Counted from the first letter of the stretch, positions 43,370-52,972 are shown. The stretch is 64,000 nucleotides of DNA from an uncultured delta proteobacterium (GCA_903892415.1 CAITIQ010000148.1:1-64000), one strand, 5' to 3'. Program-made: numbers and translations. The notes: generated from the letters alone by a model not told the origin.

Positions 43370-44083
43370 TTAGGAAAAGCAGCGCACCCCGGGCAGAATT
43401 TCGTACAGCGCCACCCGGCCAGGTTTCTTGGCGCTCTGCCGCGAAGGGACGCTCACAAATTCCCACTCGGGTAAGACCAGCGCGGTAAGCCTGCCGCCGT
43501 AGGCACAACCGGTGTCAACGGCTGCTGCGAACGCGTGAACGAAAGGCTCTGCCACCACGGTGTGACCGAAGATGATGCGTTCAGGCCCTTGCCAGCGCTC
43601 GGCCCAAAACGAGGTGTCGGCGGGAGCTTTGGAAGGCCAAAAACTCTTCTTGTCACGGCCGTTCGTGTTTTGCAGGTGAAGCAGGTGATAGGAGTCTTGC
43701 TGCTCGATGCTGCGGCCAGGAAAGACTCCTGCGTGGACGACGACGGCTTGGTGCTCCGGCAGGCGGATGAACAAGGGTAGCCCGCTGAGGAATTGATAGT
43801 GGGCCTCACCGAGGCTCGCCCTCGTGCGCAGGTGTTCGGGCGATAGTTTGTGCGGGGCGCTGAATCTTCGCGCGAGGTGATTCTCTTCGTGATTGCCGAG
43901 GATCGACTCGAACCTGGCTGCCAGCTCGACGCAGCCGGCCGGGTCAGGTCCACGATCCACGAGGTCGCCGGTGAAGATCACGCGGTCTTGCGGGGATGGC
44001 CCCAGTTTGTCGAGCAAGTCGCGCGCTTCATGCACGCAGCCATGCAGGTCTCCGATGATGAAGGTGCGGTTCATGGTCTCCAT
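43370..44083 (-). CDS. PPP-family metallophosphatase (serine/threonine or bis(5'-nucleosyl)-tetraphosphatase type)
   Basis: The 237-residue protein has the PPP motifs GDLHG, GDLVDRG and GNHEENH, with later His positions in IFGHTVV and the C-terminal DTGCAYGG. It is close to bacterial PrpA/ApaH-type phosphatases. It could reverse kinase action or cleave dinucleoside polyphosphates; sequence cannot decide. The start is either ATG 44083 or ATG 44074, the latter beginning MNRTFIIGDLHG. It lies beside, but is not in an operon with, the kinase gene. Confidence 0.88.
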   Translation of the reverse strand: METMNRTFIIGDLHGCVHEARDLLDKLGPSPQDRVIFTGDLVDRGPDPAGCVELAARFESILGNHEENHLARRFSAPHKLSPEHLRTRASLGEAHYQFLSGLPLFIRLPEHQAVVVHAGVFPGRSIEQQDSYHLLHLQNTNGRDKKSFWPSKAPADTSFWAERWQGPERIIFGHTVVAEPFVHAFAAAVDTGCAYGGRLTALVLPEWEFVSVPSRQSAKKPGRVALYEILPGVRCFS

Positions 44084-44153
44084 CTACGAAACAGGCCGGG
44101 TAGTCTGACTTCCCTTTCGCTCGGGCTCGCCCAAGTTGTGGGATGGCGCTATC

Positions 44154-45725
44154 GTGACAGTCTTGAAAACTCTGCGTCACGTTCCTGTGCTGCTTGCGCT
44201 TGTTGGCCTGGTTCACTGCGACGGGGATTCCTCCTCGATCGACGGTGGCGGTGGACAAGGCGGTAACGGTCCGCCGGAAGCACTGCCGCCGCTGTCGCGG
44301 GCGCCGCTCACCACCGACGAGCGGCTCGATCCGGTCCGGACGCAGGACCTCACCGGCGTGAAGGACCCGCGCCTGACCGACAACGTGATCGCGCTGCTCG
44401 AGGACGGTTACGGTGATTACAACGTAGTTGAAGGGGAGCCTGTGCTACGCCGTACGCTGGATGACTCGCAGGCGCCCTCGCCAGGTGCCAATACTGCGAT
44501 GATCACGCGCTTCGTGCATTTGGCAGATACCCAACTTGCGGATGATGAGTCCCCCGCTCGGGTGATCAACGTAGACAGCCCAATGGGGCTCACCGGAGGC
44601 GCCTTCCGCCCACAAGAAGGGCACGAGTGTCGCATCCTGAACGCTGCGGTGCGCACCATCAACAAGATCAACGAAGATAGCCCGTTATCTCTGGTGCTGC
44701 TCGGCGGCGACAACGCCGACAACGCTCAAGCGAATGAAGTCGATTGGGTGCTCTCATTACTGTCCGGACAATCGGAGCTCGAGTGTGACTCCGGCGCAGA
44801 TGACGATCCGATTGCCGGGCCAAACAACGATCCCAAGGATCCGTTCGTCGCTGAAGGTTTGGACGTGCCGTGGGTCTGGGTGACCGGTAATCACGATATC
44901 CTCAATCAAGGTAACTATGCGGTGACTTCCTACGCAGATACCTATCTAAGCGACTACTCGGAGGTCGGTGCTCGCGATTGGTCACAGCCCGGCGGTCCCG
45001 TCGTGGTTGGAGAAGTGGTCGCTGACGCGGCCCGCGCAGGTCTGAGCTCGAGCGAGATCTTGACGCGAGTTCGCTCGGACGGGGACGGTCATGGCATTAC
45101 CGCGGAGGCAGCAAGCTCTGGTCGCGCCTTCTACCAAGTGGACATTGCTGGCGCCGACGTGAGGCTCTTGGTGCTGGATACGGCTGCACCTCTAGGCAGC
45201 GCTGAGGGGCTGATTCACCGCGGTGAAGTGGACAACTTCCTCGTGCCAGCCTTGGATATGGCACTTGCGGCTGGCAAGTATGTGATCGTCACGTCCCATC
45301 ATGCCTCCGGCCAGCTAACGGATGGCGGTGGCTTTGGCGGAGTCGCTCAAGACGATGCCGTACTAACCGAGGAGTTCCGCAACATCCTTGGGGAGTACCC
45401 CAACGTACTCATGCACTTGGCCGGGCATACCCACCACCACAAGATCGAGCGCCTGGTTCCGAGTGAGGCTCCCTACACCTACTGGGAGGTAGAAACAGCT
45501 GCCCTCGCAGACTTTCCCCATCAAATGCGGGTGATTGAAATCTGGGATCTGGATAACGGCTTTCTCAGCATTCGCAGCGTTGGGTTCGACTACCAAACCG
45601 AGAACGACGCGGTGGCCGAGGAGGGCCGTAGCCTCGGGTTCCTCGACTTCACTTCCGGTTGGCAAGGAGAAGGCCGCGGCGATCCGAACGATCGCAATGT
45701 TGAGCTTTACGTACCAGCGCCCTGA
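44154..45725 (+). CDS. Lipoprotein metallophosphoesterase (calcineurin-like)
   Basis: The 523-residue protein has a lipobox GLVHC (Cys22) and a short Gly-rich linker. The calcineurin-like motifs follow: FVHLADTQL, LLGGDNADN, VTGNHDI, VTSHHASG and LAGHTHHH. The domain is larger than usual, with an insert between GNHD and the second half. It should hydrolyse a phosphoester outside the cytoplasm. The GTG at 44154 starts the signal peptide directly; the frame is open 18 nt further upstream. Confidence 0.85.
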   Translation: MTVLKTLRHVPVLLALVGLVHCDGDSSSIDGGGGQGGNGPPEALPPLSRAPLTTDERLDPVRTQDLTGVKDPRLTDNVIALLEDGYGDYNVVEGEPVLRRTLDDSQAPSPGANTAMITRFVHLADTQLADDESPARVINVDSPMGLTGGAFRPQEGHECRILNAAVRTINKINEDSPLSLVLLGGDNADNAQANEVDWVLSLLSGQSELECDSGADDDPIAGPNNDPKDPFVAEGLDVPWVWVTGNHDILNQGNYAVTSYADTYLSDYSEVGARDWSQPGGPVVVGEVVADAARAGLSSSEILTRVRSDGDGHGITAEAASSGRAFYQVDIAGADVRLLVLDTAAPLGSAEGLIHRGEVDNFLVPALDMALAAGKYVIVTSHHASGQLTDGGGFGGVAQDDAVLTEEFRNILGEYPNVLMHLAGHTHHHKIERLVPSEAPYTYWEVETAALADFPHQMRVIEIWDLDNGFLSIRSVGFDYQTENDAVAEEGRSLGFLDFTSGWQGEGRGDPNDRNVELYVPAP

Positions 45726-45743
45726 TGGAGCAGGGGACTGCGG

Positions 45744-46529
45744 TCAAAGCGAGCGCAGCTGCTCGCTGCTGGTAAAGAGCGCCCGTCGCGCCATTACCGC
45801 GGCTGTCCCACCGGATAGGGCGGCTACGATCACCAGCTGGTACATGATGACGAGTTGGTAGCGGATGGCGTGCTCTGGCGCAGTTCCGCTGAGGATCTGT
45901 CCGGTCATCATGCCGGGGAGCGCGACCAGCCCAACTGTCATAAGCCCGTTGATGGTCGGGATCAGGGCGGCGCGTAAGGCGTCGCGCACGGGGCGGGCTA
46001 TCGCCTGCGCCGGGGTCGCGCCAAGCGCTAGCCATTGCTCGATCTCGGCGCGCTCATTGTGCGCCGAGGTGAACAGGCGCTCGAGTACCTGGGCGACGAC
46101 GTTCATCGCGTTTGCCACGATCATGCCGGTGATTGGAACGACGTAGCGAGGGTTCCACCACGGGTCCGGCTGCACGACCAACAGGAACACGGGCAGGAGC
46201 GCGATCGCGGAGCCCAAGGCGATCGCGAGCAATACGCTGGGTAAGAGCACGCGCAGCGGCGGACCGTGCTCGATGCGGTGTGCGCTCGTCCAAGTTGCAG
46301 CCGTTAGCATTGCGGAGAGTAGCAGCAACACCCAGGCGGGATGCGTCGTTTGAAACAGCGTCATTAGCATGTAGCCCACCGCCAGCAGCTGTGCGCCGCC
46401 GCGCAGGACGCCAACGACCAGGTCACGCTCGAGGCCAAGCTTCGTCGCGCGGGAAACCGAGAGCGAGCACAACAGCACCAACGCTAAAACGATTAGCAGT
46501 CGCCACGGCGCGATATCAATGTAGCTCAT
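45744..46529 (-). CDS. fetB: FetB-type ABC transporter permease (UPF0014)
   Basis: The 261-residue permease has about seven membrane helices and the family signatures PITGMIVANAMN and LIPTINGLMTVGLVALPGMMTGQILSG. With FetA it forms an ABC transporter that in Escherichia coli helps export iron and protects from peroxide stress. Its ATG overlaps the fetA stop (ATGA, 46526-46529). The gene ends 18 nt from the convergent metallophosphoesterase gene, with a small hairpin (45720-45735) between them. Confidence 0.9.
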   Translation of the reverse strand: MSYIDIAPWRLLIVLALVLLCSLSVSRATKLGLERDLVVGVLRGGAQLLAVGYMLMTLFQTTHPAWVLLLLSAMLTAATWTSAHRIEHGPPLRVLLPSVLLAIALGSAIALLPVFLLVVQPDPWWNPRYVVPITGMIVANAMNVVAQVLERLFTSAHNERAEIEQWLALGATPAQAIARPVRDALRAALIPTINGLMTVGLVALPGMMTGQILSGTAPEHAIRYQLVIMYQLVIVAALSGGTAAVMARRALFTSSEQLRSL

Positions 46530-47185
46530 GGGCTATGCAATTTCCCACGCTCTAAGCGATAGATACTTGCAGCCGCGAGCAGGGCGGCGTGCTCGGGCTC
46601 GTGGGATACCACCACGACTGAAGCTCCCTCCGCGGCGTAGTCCCTGAGGGCGTAAAGCACGCTGCTTTCGGTTTCGGTATCCAGGGCCGTAGTCGGCTCA
46701 TCGCACAGCAAGACCTTCGGCTTGAGTGCCAAAGCCCGCGCCAACGCGACTCGTTGTTGCTCCCCGCCAGACAGGTCTTTCGCACGGCGCTCTCCAAACG
46801 TCGCCGGTAGCGACAGTTGCTTCAACAGCCGCTGCAGCTCCTGTTCTTCGAGTCGCGCGCCCTGCAGGCTTAGCCCAGCTTGGAGATTGTCGGCCACGCT
46901 ACCGGCGAACATGACCGCTCGCTGGGCGACATAGCCAACAGCCGCTCGATAGCGTGAAGGGGAGAGCGTTTGCGAAGGTTGCCCATCGAGCCACAGCTCC
47001 CCGGATGCGAGCTCTTCCAAGCCGGCAAGCGCGCGCAGAAGCGTGCTCTTACCGACGCCGGATTGGCCCTCGATGAACGCGATCTCGCCTGGCTGTAGCA
47101 CCAGGTTGAGTCGGTCGAGGATGCCCTTCGAGCCGAATCGAACCGTGAGCTGACGCGCGTGCAAACGCGCAGGGGGAGCCTGCAT
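46526..47185 (-). CDS. fetA: FetA-type ABC transporter ATP-binding protein
   Basis: The 219-residue ATPase has Walker A GQSGVGKST (40-48), the signature LSGGEQQR, Walker B VLLCDEPT and the switch His in VVVSHEPE. It is paired with fetB and belongs with the iron-export type on that basis. The ATG at 47185 has TAGCCG ending 7 nt upstream and no Shine-Dalgarno sequence. Confidence 0.9.
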   Translation of the reverse strand: MQAPPARLHARQLTVRFGSKGILDRLNLVLQPGEIAFIEGQSGVGKSTLLRALAGLEELASGELWLDGQPSQTLSPSRYRAAVGYVAQRAVMFAGSVADNLQAGLSLQGARLEEQELQRLLKQLSLPATFGERRAKDLSGGEQQRVALARALALKPKVLLCDEPTTALDTETESSVLYALRDYAAEGASVVVVSHEPEHAALLAAASIYRLERGKLHSP

Positions 47186-47212
47186 TGGCAGACGGCTAGT
47201 GAAGGCGCTGCA

Positions 47213-47887
47213 CTACAGCGCGATTTGGCTGGTCGCGATGCCGGTCGCCAGCGCTACCGCGACCGGGATGGAGAAGTTGTCGTCGAAGCGGCGGCTGGAG
47301 CCGAGTTCGGCGAGGGCACCGGCGGTCCCCGCGATCAGCGAGACGAACAGCGCTTGGATGGGAGCCGCTCCTGTGGCTGTGAGCCACACGAGCGAGGCCA
47401 ATGCGCCGACTACGACGAACGTCAAGGTACCCTCGAGCGTGCGGTTGGCTGAGAGCTGGATGCGACCAAAGCGACGCCCCACCACGCCTGCCGCGGGATC
47501 CGCCAGGCCGAGCACGAGCACGGCCAACTCTGCCCCACGCATTGGAGCAAACGCCGCAATCAGCGCCAAGGCGGTCACGTACCACGTGGACGAGTTCGTG
47601 TGATGACGCTCATGAGCGTGTGCGACAGGGCCGAAGAAGGACATCAGCTTGGCGTTGACCTCCGGGCTCCTGCGACGCAGAAACTCCGAGGTCCAAGCGA
47701 AGGTGGCAAAGGCCGCCGCCAACGCAAAAAGCCACCAGCGCCCGGGCAACACCCGAATCAGCGCCAGCGATACGAAGCCGGCGGTTACGTGGAAGCCGCT
47801 GCGGGCCACGTTGGTTGGTCGCGTGATGGGCGTGCGCTCCGACGCACTTTCAGCAAACGGCAGAGCGAGCGGGGTGGCTTTCGACAC
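47213..47887 (-). CDS. CTP-dependent lipid kinase-like protein (DGK1/phytol kinase/SEC59 family)
   Basis: The 224-residue membrane protein has several helices and the family block LADPAAGVVGRRFGRIQ...NRTLEGTLTF, which matches the CTP-binding region of yeast DGK1, plant phytol kinase and dolichol kinase. It would phosphorylate a lipid alcohol or diacylglycerol with CTP; the substrate is not predictable. TAGGGT ends 9 nt before the GTG at 47887. It runs in the same direction as fetAB and the MsbA-like exporter. Confidence 0.8.
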   Translation of the reverse strand: MSKATPLALPFAESASERTPITRPTNVARSGFHVTAGFVSLALIRVLPGRWWLFALAAAFATFAWTSEFLRRRSPEVNAKLMSFFGPVAHAHERHHTNSSTWYVTALALIAAFAPMRGAELAVLVLGLADPAAGVVGRRFGRIQLSANRTLEGTLTFVVVGALASLVWLTATGAAPIQALFVSLIAGTAGALAELGSSRRFDDNFSIPVAVALATGIATSQIAL

Positions 47888-47973
47888 GGCCCAAGGACCC
47901 TAGTCGAGCCGGTCTTGTGCGGTATCAGAATCTCGTCATTTTGCTGTGACTTGGGAGCGGGCCATTCGGGAGC

Positions 47974-49782
47974 CTAGGCGGCGATGAACTGGCGCTCGAC
48001 CAGCCGGCGATAAATCCCCTCCTCTCGCATCAGCTGTTGGTGGGTTCCGCTTTGCGCGATGCGTCCTCCCTCGAGCACCACCACCACGTCTGCGTCGGCG
48101 ATGGTGGAGAGCCGGTGTGCGATAACCAAGGTGGTTCGCCGACTTCCATCGCGTCGACTGCCTTCACGCAAACGTTCCAAAGCCTCGCGTACCAAGTGCT
48201 CGCTCTCTGCGTCGAGGGCGCTGGTAGCCTCATCAAGAATCAGCACCCGCGGATCCTTGAGCACCGCCCGCGCGATCGCTACGCGTTGCTTCTGGCCACC
48301 GGAGAGTTGGATGCCACGCTCACCAACTTTGGTTTCGTAACCCTCGGGGAATTGCGCGATGAAAGAGTGGGCGTTAGCGATGGTTGCTGCCTCACGCACC
48401 TCCGCGTCGCTGGCGTCGACTCGGCCGTAGCGAATGTTGTCGGCGATGCTTGCCGAGAACAGCACCGGCTCCTGGGAGACCACCCCGACTTGCGAGCGGA
48501 GCCAGCTCGGATCGAGCTCACGCAGGTCAACGCCGTCCAGCTGCAGGCAGCCCTCGGTTGGATCGTAGAAGCGCGTGAGTAGCGCGGCGATCGTGCTCTT
48601 TCCGGCTCCGGAAGGACCAACTAGTGCAACCACCTGCCCAGGCTCGATCGCGAGCTCGAAGTCCTTCAAAACGCTTACCAGCGGTCGCGATGGATAGGCG
48701 AAGCCCACCCGCTCGAAGGCGATGCGCCCGGCCACCGTCTCCAGTGTTTTACCGCCATGTAGCGAGATGGTTGGCGTGCGGTCCAGCAGCGCGAAAAGCC
48801 TCTCGCTTACGCCCGCGGCTCGCATGAAGTCAGACCAAACGTCCGCCAACGCGGCCAACGAAACGGCGACGGTGATCGTGTAGATCAAGAACGACGTGAG
48901 ATCGCCGGCGCTCATCTCGCCGCTTCGAACAAGCCGGCCGCCGTACCAGAAGACGAGCGCAACCGCGCCAAACGCTGCGCTCATCGATACGCCCATGAAC
49001 ACTCCGCTTACGTTGATGCGCGTCTTGGCCAGCGAGAAGCTCGCGTCGAGCTGCGCTTCATAGTGCCGTGTCTCCCGGCCCTCGGCGGCGAAGGCGCGCA
49101 CCGTACGCAGGTTGGCGATGCTCTCTTCGGCCGTCGCTGAAGCCTCGGCGAGCTTGTCCTGAACGGCTCGCGCCAGCCGCCGAACCCGCCGGCCGTAACT
49201 CACTGCGCCAATCGCGATGGCCGGCACGACAGCGAGCATCAGCGCCGTGAGCGGTGGCGAGGTGAAAAACAGCATCACCACGCCGCCTAGCACCATCGCG
49301 CAATTGCGCAGCAACATCGAAATATTCGAGCTAACCGCGCTCTGCAGCACGGCGGTGTCCGAGGCCAAGCTACTCGAGAGATCGCCTGTTCGCTTCTCGT
49401 CGAAGAAGGCCACGTCTTGCTCCAGGATGCGCTCGAAGACCTGCTTTCGAAGCCGAGCGACTACCCGCTCTCCGGCGGTGGTGAAAAGAATGAAGCGCAA
49501 GGCACCGGCGACCCCCTGAACCAAGAACGTCAGGAACATGAACAGCGCGGTTTGGTCGATGATCGCTGCATCCGAGTTCGGGTCGAGAGCACCGTCGATG
49601 ATGCGACGGATGGCCTGCGGGAAGATCAGGCTTCCGACGCTGCTGATGCCCAACATCAAGAGACCCATGCTGAGCGGCTTCCATTCGGGACGCGCCAAGC
49701 CCAAGACGCGCAACAAGAGCGCGCGCGCTTTTCTCACGGGTACCTTCGGCGCTTCGGGACTTTGCACGGCGGGACTATGCAA
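47974..49782 (-). CDS. MsbA-like ABC exporter (fused permease and ATPase)
   Basis: The 602-residue half-transporter has a six-helix membrane domain (for example ALMLAVVPAIAIGAVSYG) and an ATPase domain with GPSGAGKST, LSGGQKQR, VLILDEAT and VIAHRLSTI. It resembles lipid or drug exporters of the MsbA/LmrA class that act as homodimers. Its cargo is unknown. The start is TTG 49782, with TAGATC 8 nt upstream; GTG 49767 is an alternative. It is divergent from the GspE-like gene. Confidence 0.9.
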   Translation of the reverse strand: MHSPAVQSPEAPKVPVRKARALLLRVLGLARPEWKPLSMGLLMLGISSVGSLIFPQAIRRIIDGALDPNSDAAIIDQTALFMFLTFLVQGVAGALRFILFTTAGERVVARLRKQVFERILEQDVAFFDEKRTGDLSSSLASDTAVLQSAVSSNISMLLRNCAMVLGGVVMLFFTSPPLTALMLAVVPAIAIGAVSYGRRVRRLARAVQDKLAEASATAEESIANLRTVRAFAAEGRETRHYEAQLDASFSLAKTRINVSGVFMGVSMSAAFGAVALVFWYGGRLVRSGEMSAGDLTSFLIYTITVAVSLAALADVWSDFMRAAGVSERLFALLDRTPTISLHGGKTLETVAGRIAFERVGFAYPSRPLVSVLKDFELAIEPGQVVALVGPSGAGKSTIAALLTRFYDPTEGCLQLDGVDLRELDPSWLRSQVGVVSQEPVLFSASIADNIRYGRVDASDAEVREAATIANAHSFIAQFPEGYETKVGERGIQLSGGQKQRVAIARAVLKDPRVLILDEATSALDAESEHLVREALERLREGSRRDGSRRTTLVIAHRLSTIADADVVVVLEGGRIAQSGTHQQLMREEGIYRRLVERQFIAA

Positions 49783-49831
49783 CCGGCTCGGATCTAGCGC
49801 GAGCGTTTCGCTCTTGTGTTAGGAAGATTGC

Positions 49832-51343
49832 ATGCGACCTTGGCTTCGCGCCTCGCGGTCCTTGTTCGGCACCGCCCTACTGTTTGCGTTTTTCGGTGCA
49901 GCCACCGTGATTGCCACCGCGCAGGACAAGGGCACAGCTGGCTTGACCGACGCTTTCAAACTCCGCTGGGCACAGGCTTTTGGTGGACCGTGGGCGGCGA
50001 TTGCCTTGACTGGCGCCTCAGCGTTTGCCGTTGGGGTGGCCTTGCACTGGCTCGATAGTGTCACTTCGCGGCGCTCCTTCATCAGCAAAGCTTCGCGTGA
50101 GCCCAACATCTCTGCCGACCTCAAGGGCGCGTTCTTGGAGTTGGCGCAAGCTGTCGAGGCGGCCGCGTCGGGCTCGGAGCCGGACGTGATCCTCGCTTGT
50201 GATGAGCTCATTCGTGGGGCTGCCGGCCTCGGAGCGAGCGATATCCATCTTTCACCCACGCCCCAAGGTTCCAAGTTGACCCTGCGCCTCCAAGGCGAGC
50301 TGCGGGACATCGTGACGTTGGCGGGGGACGTGCACGCTCCCTTCGTGACGCGCATCAAGGTGCTCTCTCGCTTGGATACGTACATTCGCAATGTGCCCCA
50401 AGACGGGCGGCTCGTGCTCGAACTCGGGGGCGGGACGGTGGAGGCGCGCGTCTCCACGCTCCCTACCGAGCTTGGTGAACGCGTGGTCATGCGCTTGGTT
50501 CGCGGTGGGCGCGCTGTCCCGGAGATTGAGTCGCTCGGTTTCCCGGCCGACGTCGAGGCAAAGTTCGCCGAGGTGCTCGGGCGGCCGCAGGGCATCTTCT
50601 TCGTGACGGGGCCCGTTGGTAGCGGCAAGACGACGACGCTGTACGCCGCGCTCGCCTGCATCGCTCGTTCACGCGGAAGAACCACGGCGATGGTGACGCT
50701 CGAGGACCCGATCGAGTTGGAGCTGCCGTTTGCTACCCAAACGCAGATTCACCCCAAGAGCGGAATGACCTTTGCGGGCACCTTGCGCAGCGTGCTGCGC
50801 CAAGACCCCAACGTGCTGATGGTGGGCGAGATTCGCGACAAGGAAACCGCTGAGATCGCTACGCAAGCGGGTTTGACCGGCCATCTGATTTTGACCACCG
50901 TGCACGGTCAGAGCGCGGCCGGCGTCTTTGCGCGGCTGGTCGAGATGGGGATCGAGCCCTTCGTGCTCGCCAGCTCGACGCTCGGCTGCGTCTCTCAACG
51001 GCTTGCGCGCGCCCTCTGTGCATCGTGCCGGCAAGTCCGTCCAGTCGAGCCGATCGTGGTTGAACGCTTCGCCGCACAGGGCCTCACCATTCCCGAGGGC
51101 ACCTACTTCGAACCCAAAGGTTGTGAGGCCTGTGATGGTCGCGGTTTCGTCGGCCGCGTGGCGCTGGTCGAGCTCTTGGTGATGGACGAGGTTCTGAGGG
51201 CGGCGGTCAATGCGCGCATGCCCTCGCCTGAGCTTTCAACGTTGGCCGCCAAGCACGGTATGAAGGGGCTGCTGGCCGACGGGATGGAACGGGCCCGCCG
51301 CGGTGAAACAAGCTTGCTTGAGGTATTGCGGGTGGCCGGATGA
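49832..51343 (+). CDS. GspE/PilB-family ATPase with two N-terminal membrane helices
   Basis: The 503-residue protein has the full secretion ATPase core: GASDIHLSP, Walker A GPVGSGKTTT (Lys266), the Asp and His boxes, Walker B VLMVGEIRDKETA and the zinc-binding pairs Cys396/Cys399 and Cys431/Cys434. The usual N-terminal T2SSE_N domain is missing. In its place are two hydrophobic segments (about residues 11-30 and 53-75), which would anchor the ATPase to the membrane. No other gsp or pil gene is near. TAGGAA ends 6 nt before the ATG. Confidence 0.9.
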   Translation: MRPWLRASRSLFGTALLFAFFGAATVIATAQDKGTAGLTDAFKLRWAQAFGGPWAAIALTGASAFAVGVALHWLDSVTSRRSFISKASREPNISADLKGAFLELAQAVEAAASGSEPDVILACDELIRGAAGLGASDIHLSPTPQGSKLTLRLQGELRDIVTLAGDVHAPFVTRIKVLSRLDTYIRNVPQDGRLVLELGGGTVEARVSTLPTELGERVVMRLVRGGRAVPEIESLGFPADVEAKFAEVLGRPQGIFFVTGPVGSGKTTTLYAALACIARSRGRTTAMVTLEDPIELELPFATQTQIHPKSGMTFAGTLRSVLRQDPNVLMVGEIRDKETAEIATQAGLTGHLILTTVHGQSAAGVFARLVEMGIEPFVLASSTLGCVSQRLARALCASCRQVRPVEPIVVERFAAQGLTIPEGTYFEPKGCEACDGRGFVGRVALVELLVMDEVLRAAVNARMPSPELSTLAAKHGMKGLLADGMERARRGETSLLEVLRVAG

Positions 51344-51741
51344 ACGTGCTTGAACGTCTTGGAACCGGAACGCAGCTCGCCGGTAGTTTGTTGCTCGCCG
51401 TAGCGGCCTCGCGATTCCTTTATGTGGCAGTGAGCGAGGGTTGGTCGGATGATCAAGCACCGCCGAAACCTGCGCCCTCCGCTCAAGTCAGCGCGGTTGC
51501 GCAAGGGAGTGGGCCGGCCAAACCGAAAGGGCAGGCGATTCGAACCAAGTTGCTGGTGAGCGTCGGCGCTGACCGCTCGACGGTGCGAGTGGACGGCGCG
51601 ACCTTGGGCAAAACCCCGCTCTTCACCGAGACCTCCTGCCGTTTGGGGGAGCCCCTTCAAGTGCTCGTCATTGAGCCATCGGGCAAGACGCTGACCTTCG
51701 CACCGACCTGCGTCGAAGGCACTGTGCGCGTCGAGCCCTGA
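51340..51741 (+). CDS. Membrane-anchored PEGA-domain protein
   Basis: The 133-residue protein has one N-terminal membrane helix (LAGSLLLAVAASRFLYVAV), a Pro/Ala/Ser-rich linker and a short C-terminal domain. That domain has the PEGA-like core VRVDGATLGKTPLF and two Cys that could form a disulfide. It would place the PEGA domain in the periplasm. Its ATG overlaps the stop of the GspE-like gene (ATGA), so the two proteins probably act together. Confidence 0.7.
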   Translation: MNVLERLGTGTQLAGSLLLAVAASRFLYVAVSEGWSDDQAPPKPAPSAQVSAVAQGSGPAKPKGQAIRTKLLVSVGADRSTVRVDGATLGKTPLFTETSCRLGEPLQVLVIEPSGKTLTFAPTCVEGTVRVEP

Positions 51742-51769
51742 CTGACCCATTGCGTGCCTCTGCGGCCGC

Positions 51770-52918
51770 TTACCTGAGTTCGGCCAGGGGGACCCAAAAG
51801 CTGTTCTCTTCGACCGGGTAAATGAGCGTGGCTAGCGGGTAGATCTCGACGAACCCGTCCACCACTGCGCCCTGGCGAACCAGGGTGCCTTCGGCGATCC
51901 ATAGGCTGTCGAGGTCAGCTGTGTGAGGCGACTTTCCCGAACGAACGGGGATGGTGTGCGCGATCTCACTGCTCGACTGACCCATACGGTCGACGGTGCC
52001 ACCGCAGCCGGCGAAGCCGATGCCGCCGATGCCCAGCGCTTCCTCGGTCACTTCTTTGCGGTCGACCCAGACGTCGAAGCGCGCCTGCGCCGTTTTGAAG
52101 CGCACATTGAGCCAGTTGCGCGTTTCGGCTGCGACCGTGAGTTCCAAGCTCATCGGCACCTCGGGCGAATCCACCTGCAAGACCGCGATCACCGAACCAG
52201 CGGCCGCGGTGCGCAGCGTGAGCGTCTTTTGCGCCGGGTACATCAGGCGCGGAGCAGCCATCGCGCTGGCCGCTTCGTCGACGGGAGGTTCCGGCTCCGC
52301 CAGCTCAAACGCAAGATCGGTACAGGCTACTCTGGCCGGAATCGCGTCCACGCCTCCGAGGTCGGACAACACCTTGACCCTGACTCCGTCCGCTCGGCTG
52401 GTTTTGATTTGAAGCGGTGCATTCTTCAACAACCAAACGTGGTCCTCGAGGATCATCACCTCGTTCGCTAGGCGGAACGAGTGCTGTGCGATTGGCGTGT
52501 AGCCGGTGGCGGTCATGCCGCCACTGCGCGCGTGAACCCAGGTTGCTTCGGGCCTAGCTGTTAATCCCCAAACCACGTCGATCTTCTCGGTCGGGAAGCG
52601 GACCAAGGGGGAGCCGTCTTTCGAGCTGACTGTGGCGGTCGCGTCTTCGCACGGCCTGGGGAAGGGGTTGCTCTTGCCACGAACCACGCAGCTCACTTCG
52701 GTTGGCGGCGCAGGCCAGGGCGGAGCGCTGCCAGTTGCTAGCGCTCTCTCTTCTGCCTCGGCTCCCGGTGCCGCGGGCGTTTGCCACGGCGTCGTGCGCG
52801 GTGCGGGTTTACCGCTGAAGACTTGCTGCGGTTGCTCGCTGGCTGCTTGCGTTGGCAACGGCGTTGTCATCGAGCCCGAACAGCCAACCAACGCAAGCGA
52901 GCAAACAATGAGGCGCAC
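51770..52918 (-). CDS. Lipoprotein of unknown function
   Basis: The 382-residue product has a short lipoprotein signal (MRLIVCSLALVGC, Cys13), a Pro/Thr/Ala-rich linker of about 60 residues, and a strand-rich body with three or so Cys. Examples are VSCVVRGKSNPF, VWLLKNAPLQIKT and LTLRTAAAGSVIAVLQVDS. I recognise no family. It starts at GTG 52918 without a Shine-Dalgarno sequence and converges with the PEGA gene. Confidence 0.65.
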   Translation of the reverse strand: MRLIVCSLALVGCSGSMTTPLPTQAASEQPQQVFSGKPAPRTTPWQTPAAPGAEAEERALATGSAPPWPAPPTEVSCVVRGKSNPFPRPCEDATATVSSKDGSPLVRFPTEKIDVVWGLTARPEATWVHARSGGMTATGYTPIAQHSFRLANEVMILEDHVWLLKNAPLQIKTSRADGVRVKVLSDLGGVDAIPARVACTDLAFELAEPEPPVDEAASAMAAPRLMYPAQKTLTLRTAAAGSVIAVLQVDSPEVPMSLELTVAAETRNWLNVRFKTAQARFDVWVDRKEVTEEALGIGGIGFAGCGGTVDRMGQSSSEIAHTIPVRSGKSPHTADLDSLWIAEGTLVRQGAVVDGFVEIYPLATLIYPVEENSFWVPLAELR

Positions 52919-52972
52919 GCTCCACTGACGCCGGCTCAGCTGATTTGTTCCGCCAAAGGTCGAACGGTCGGT

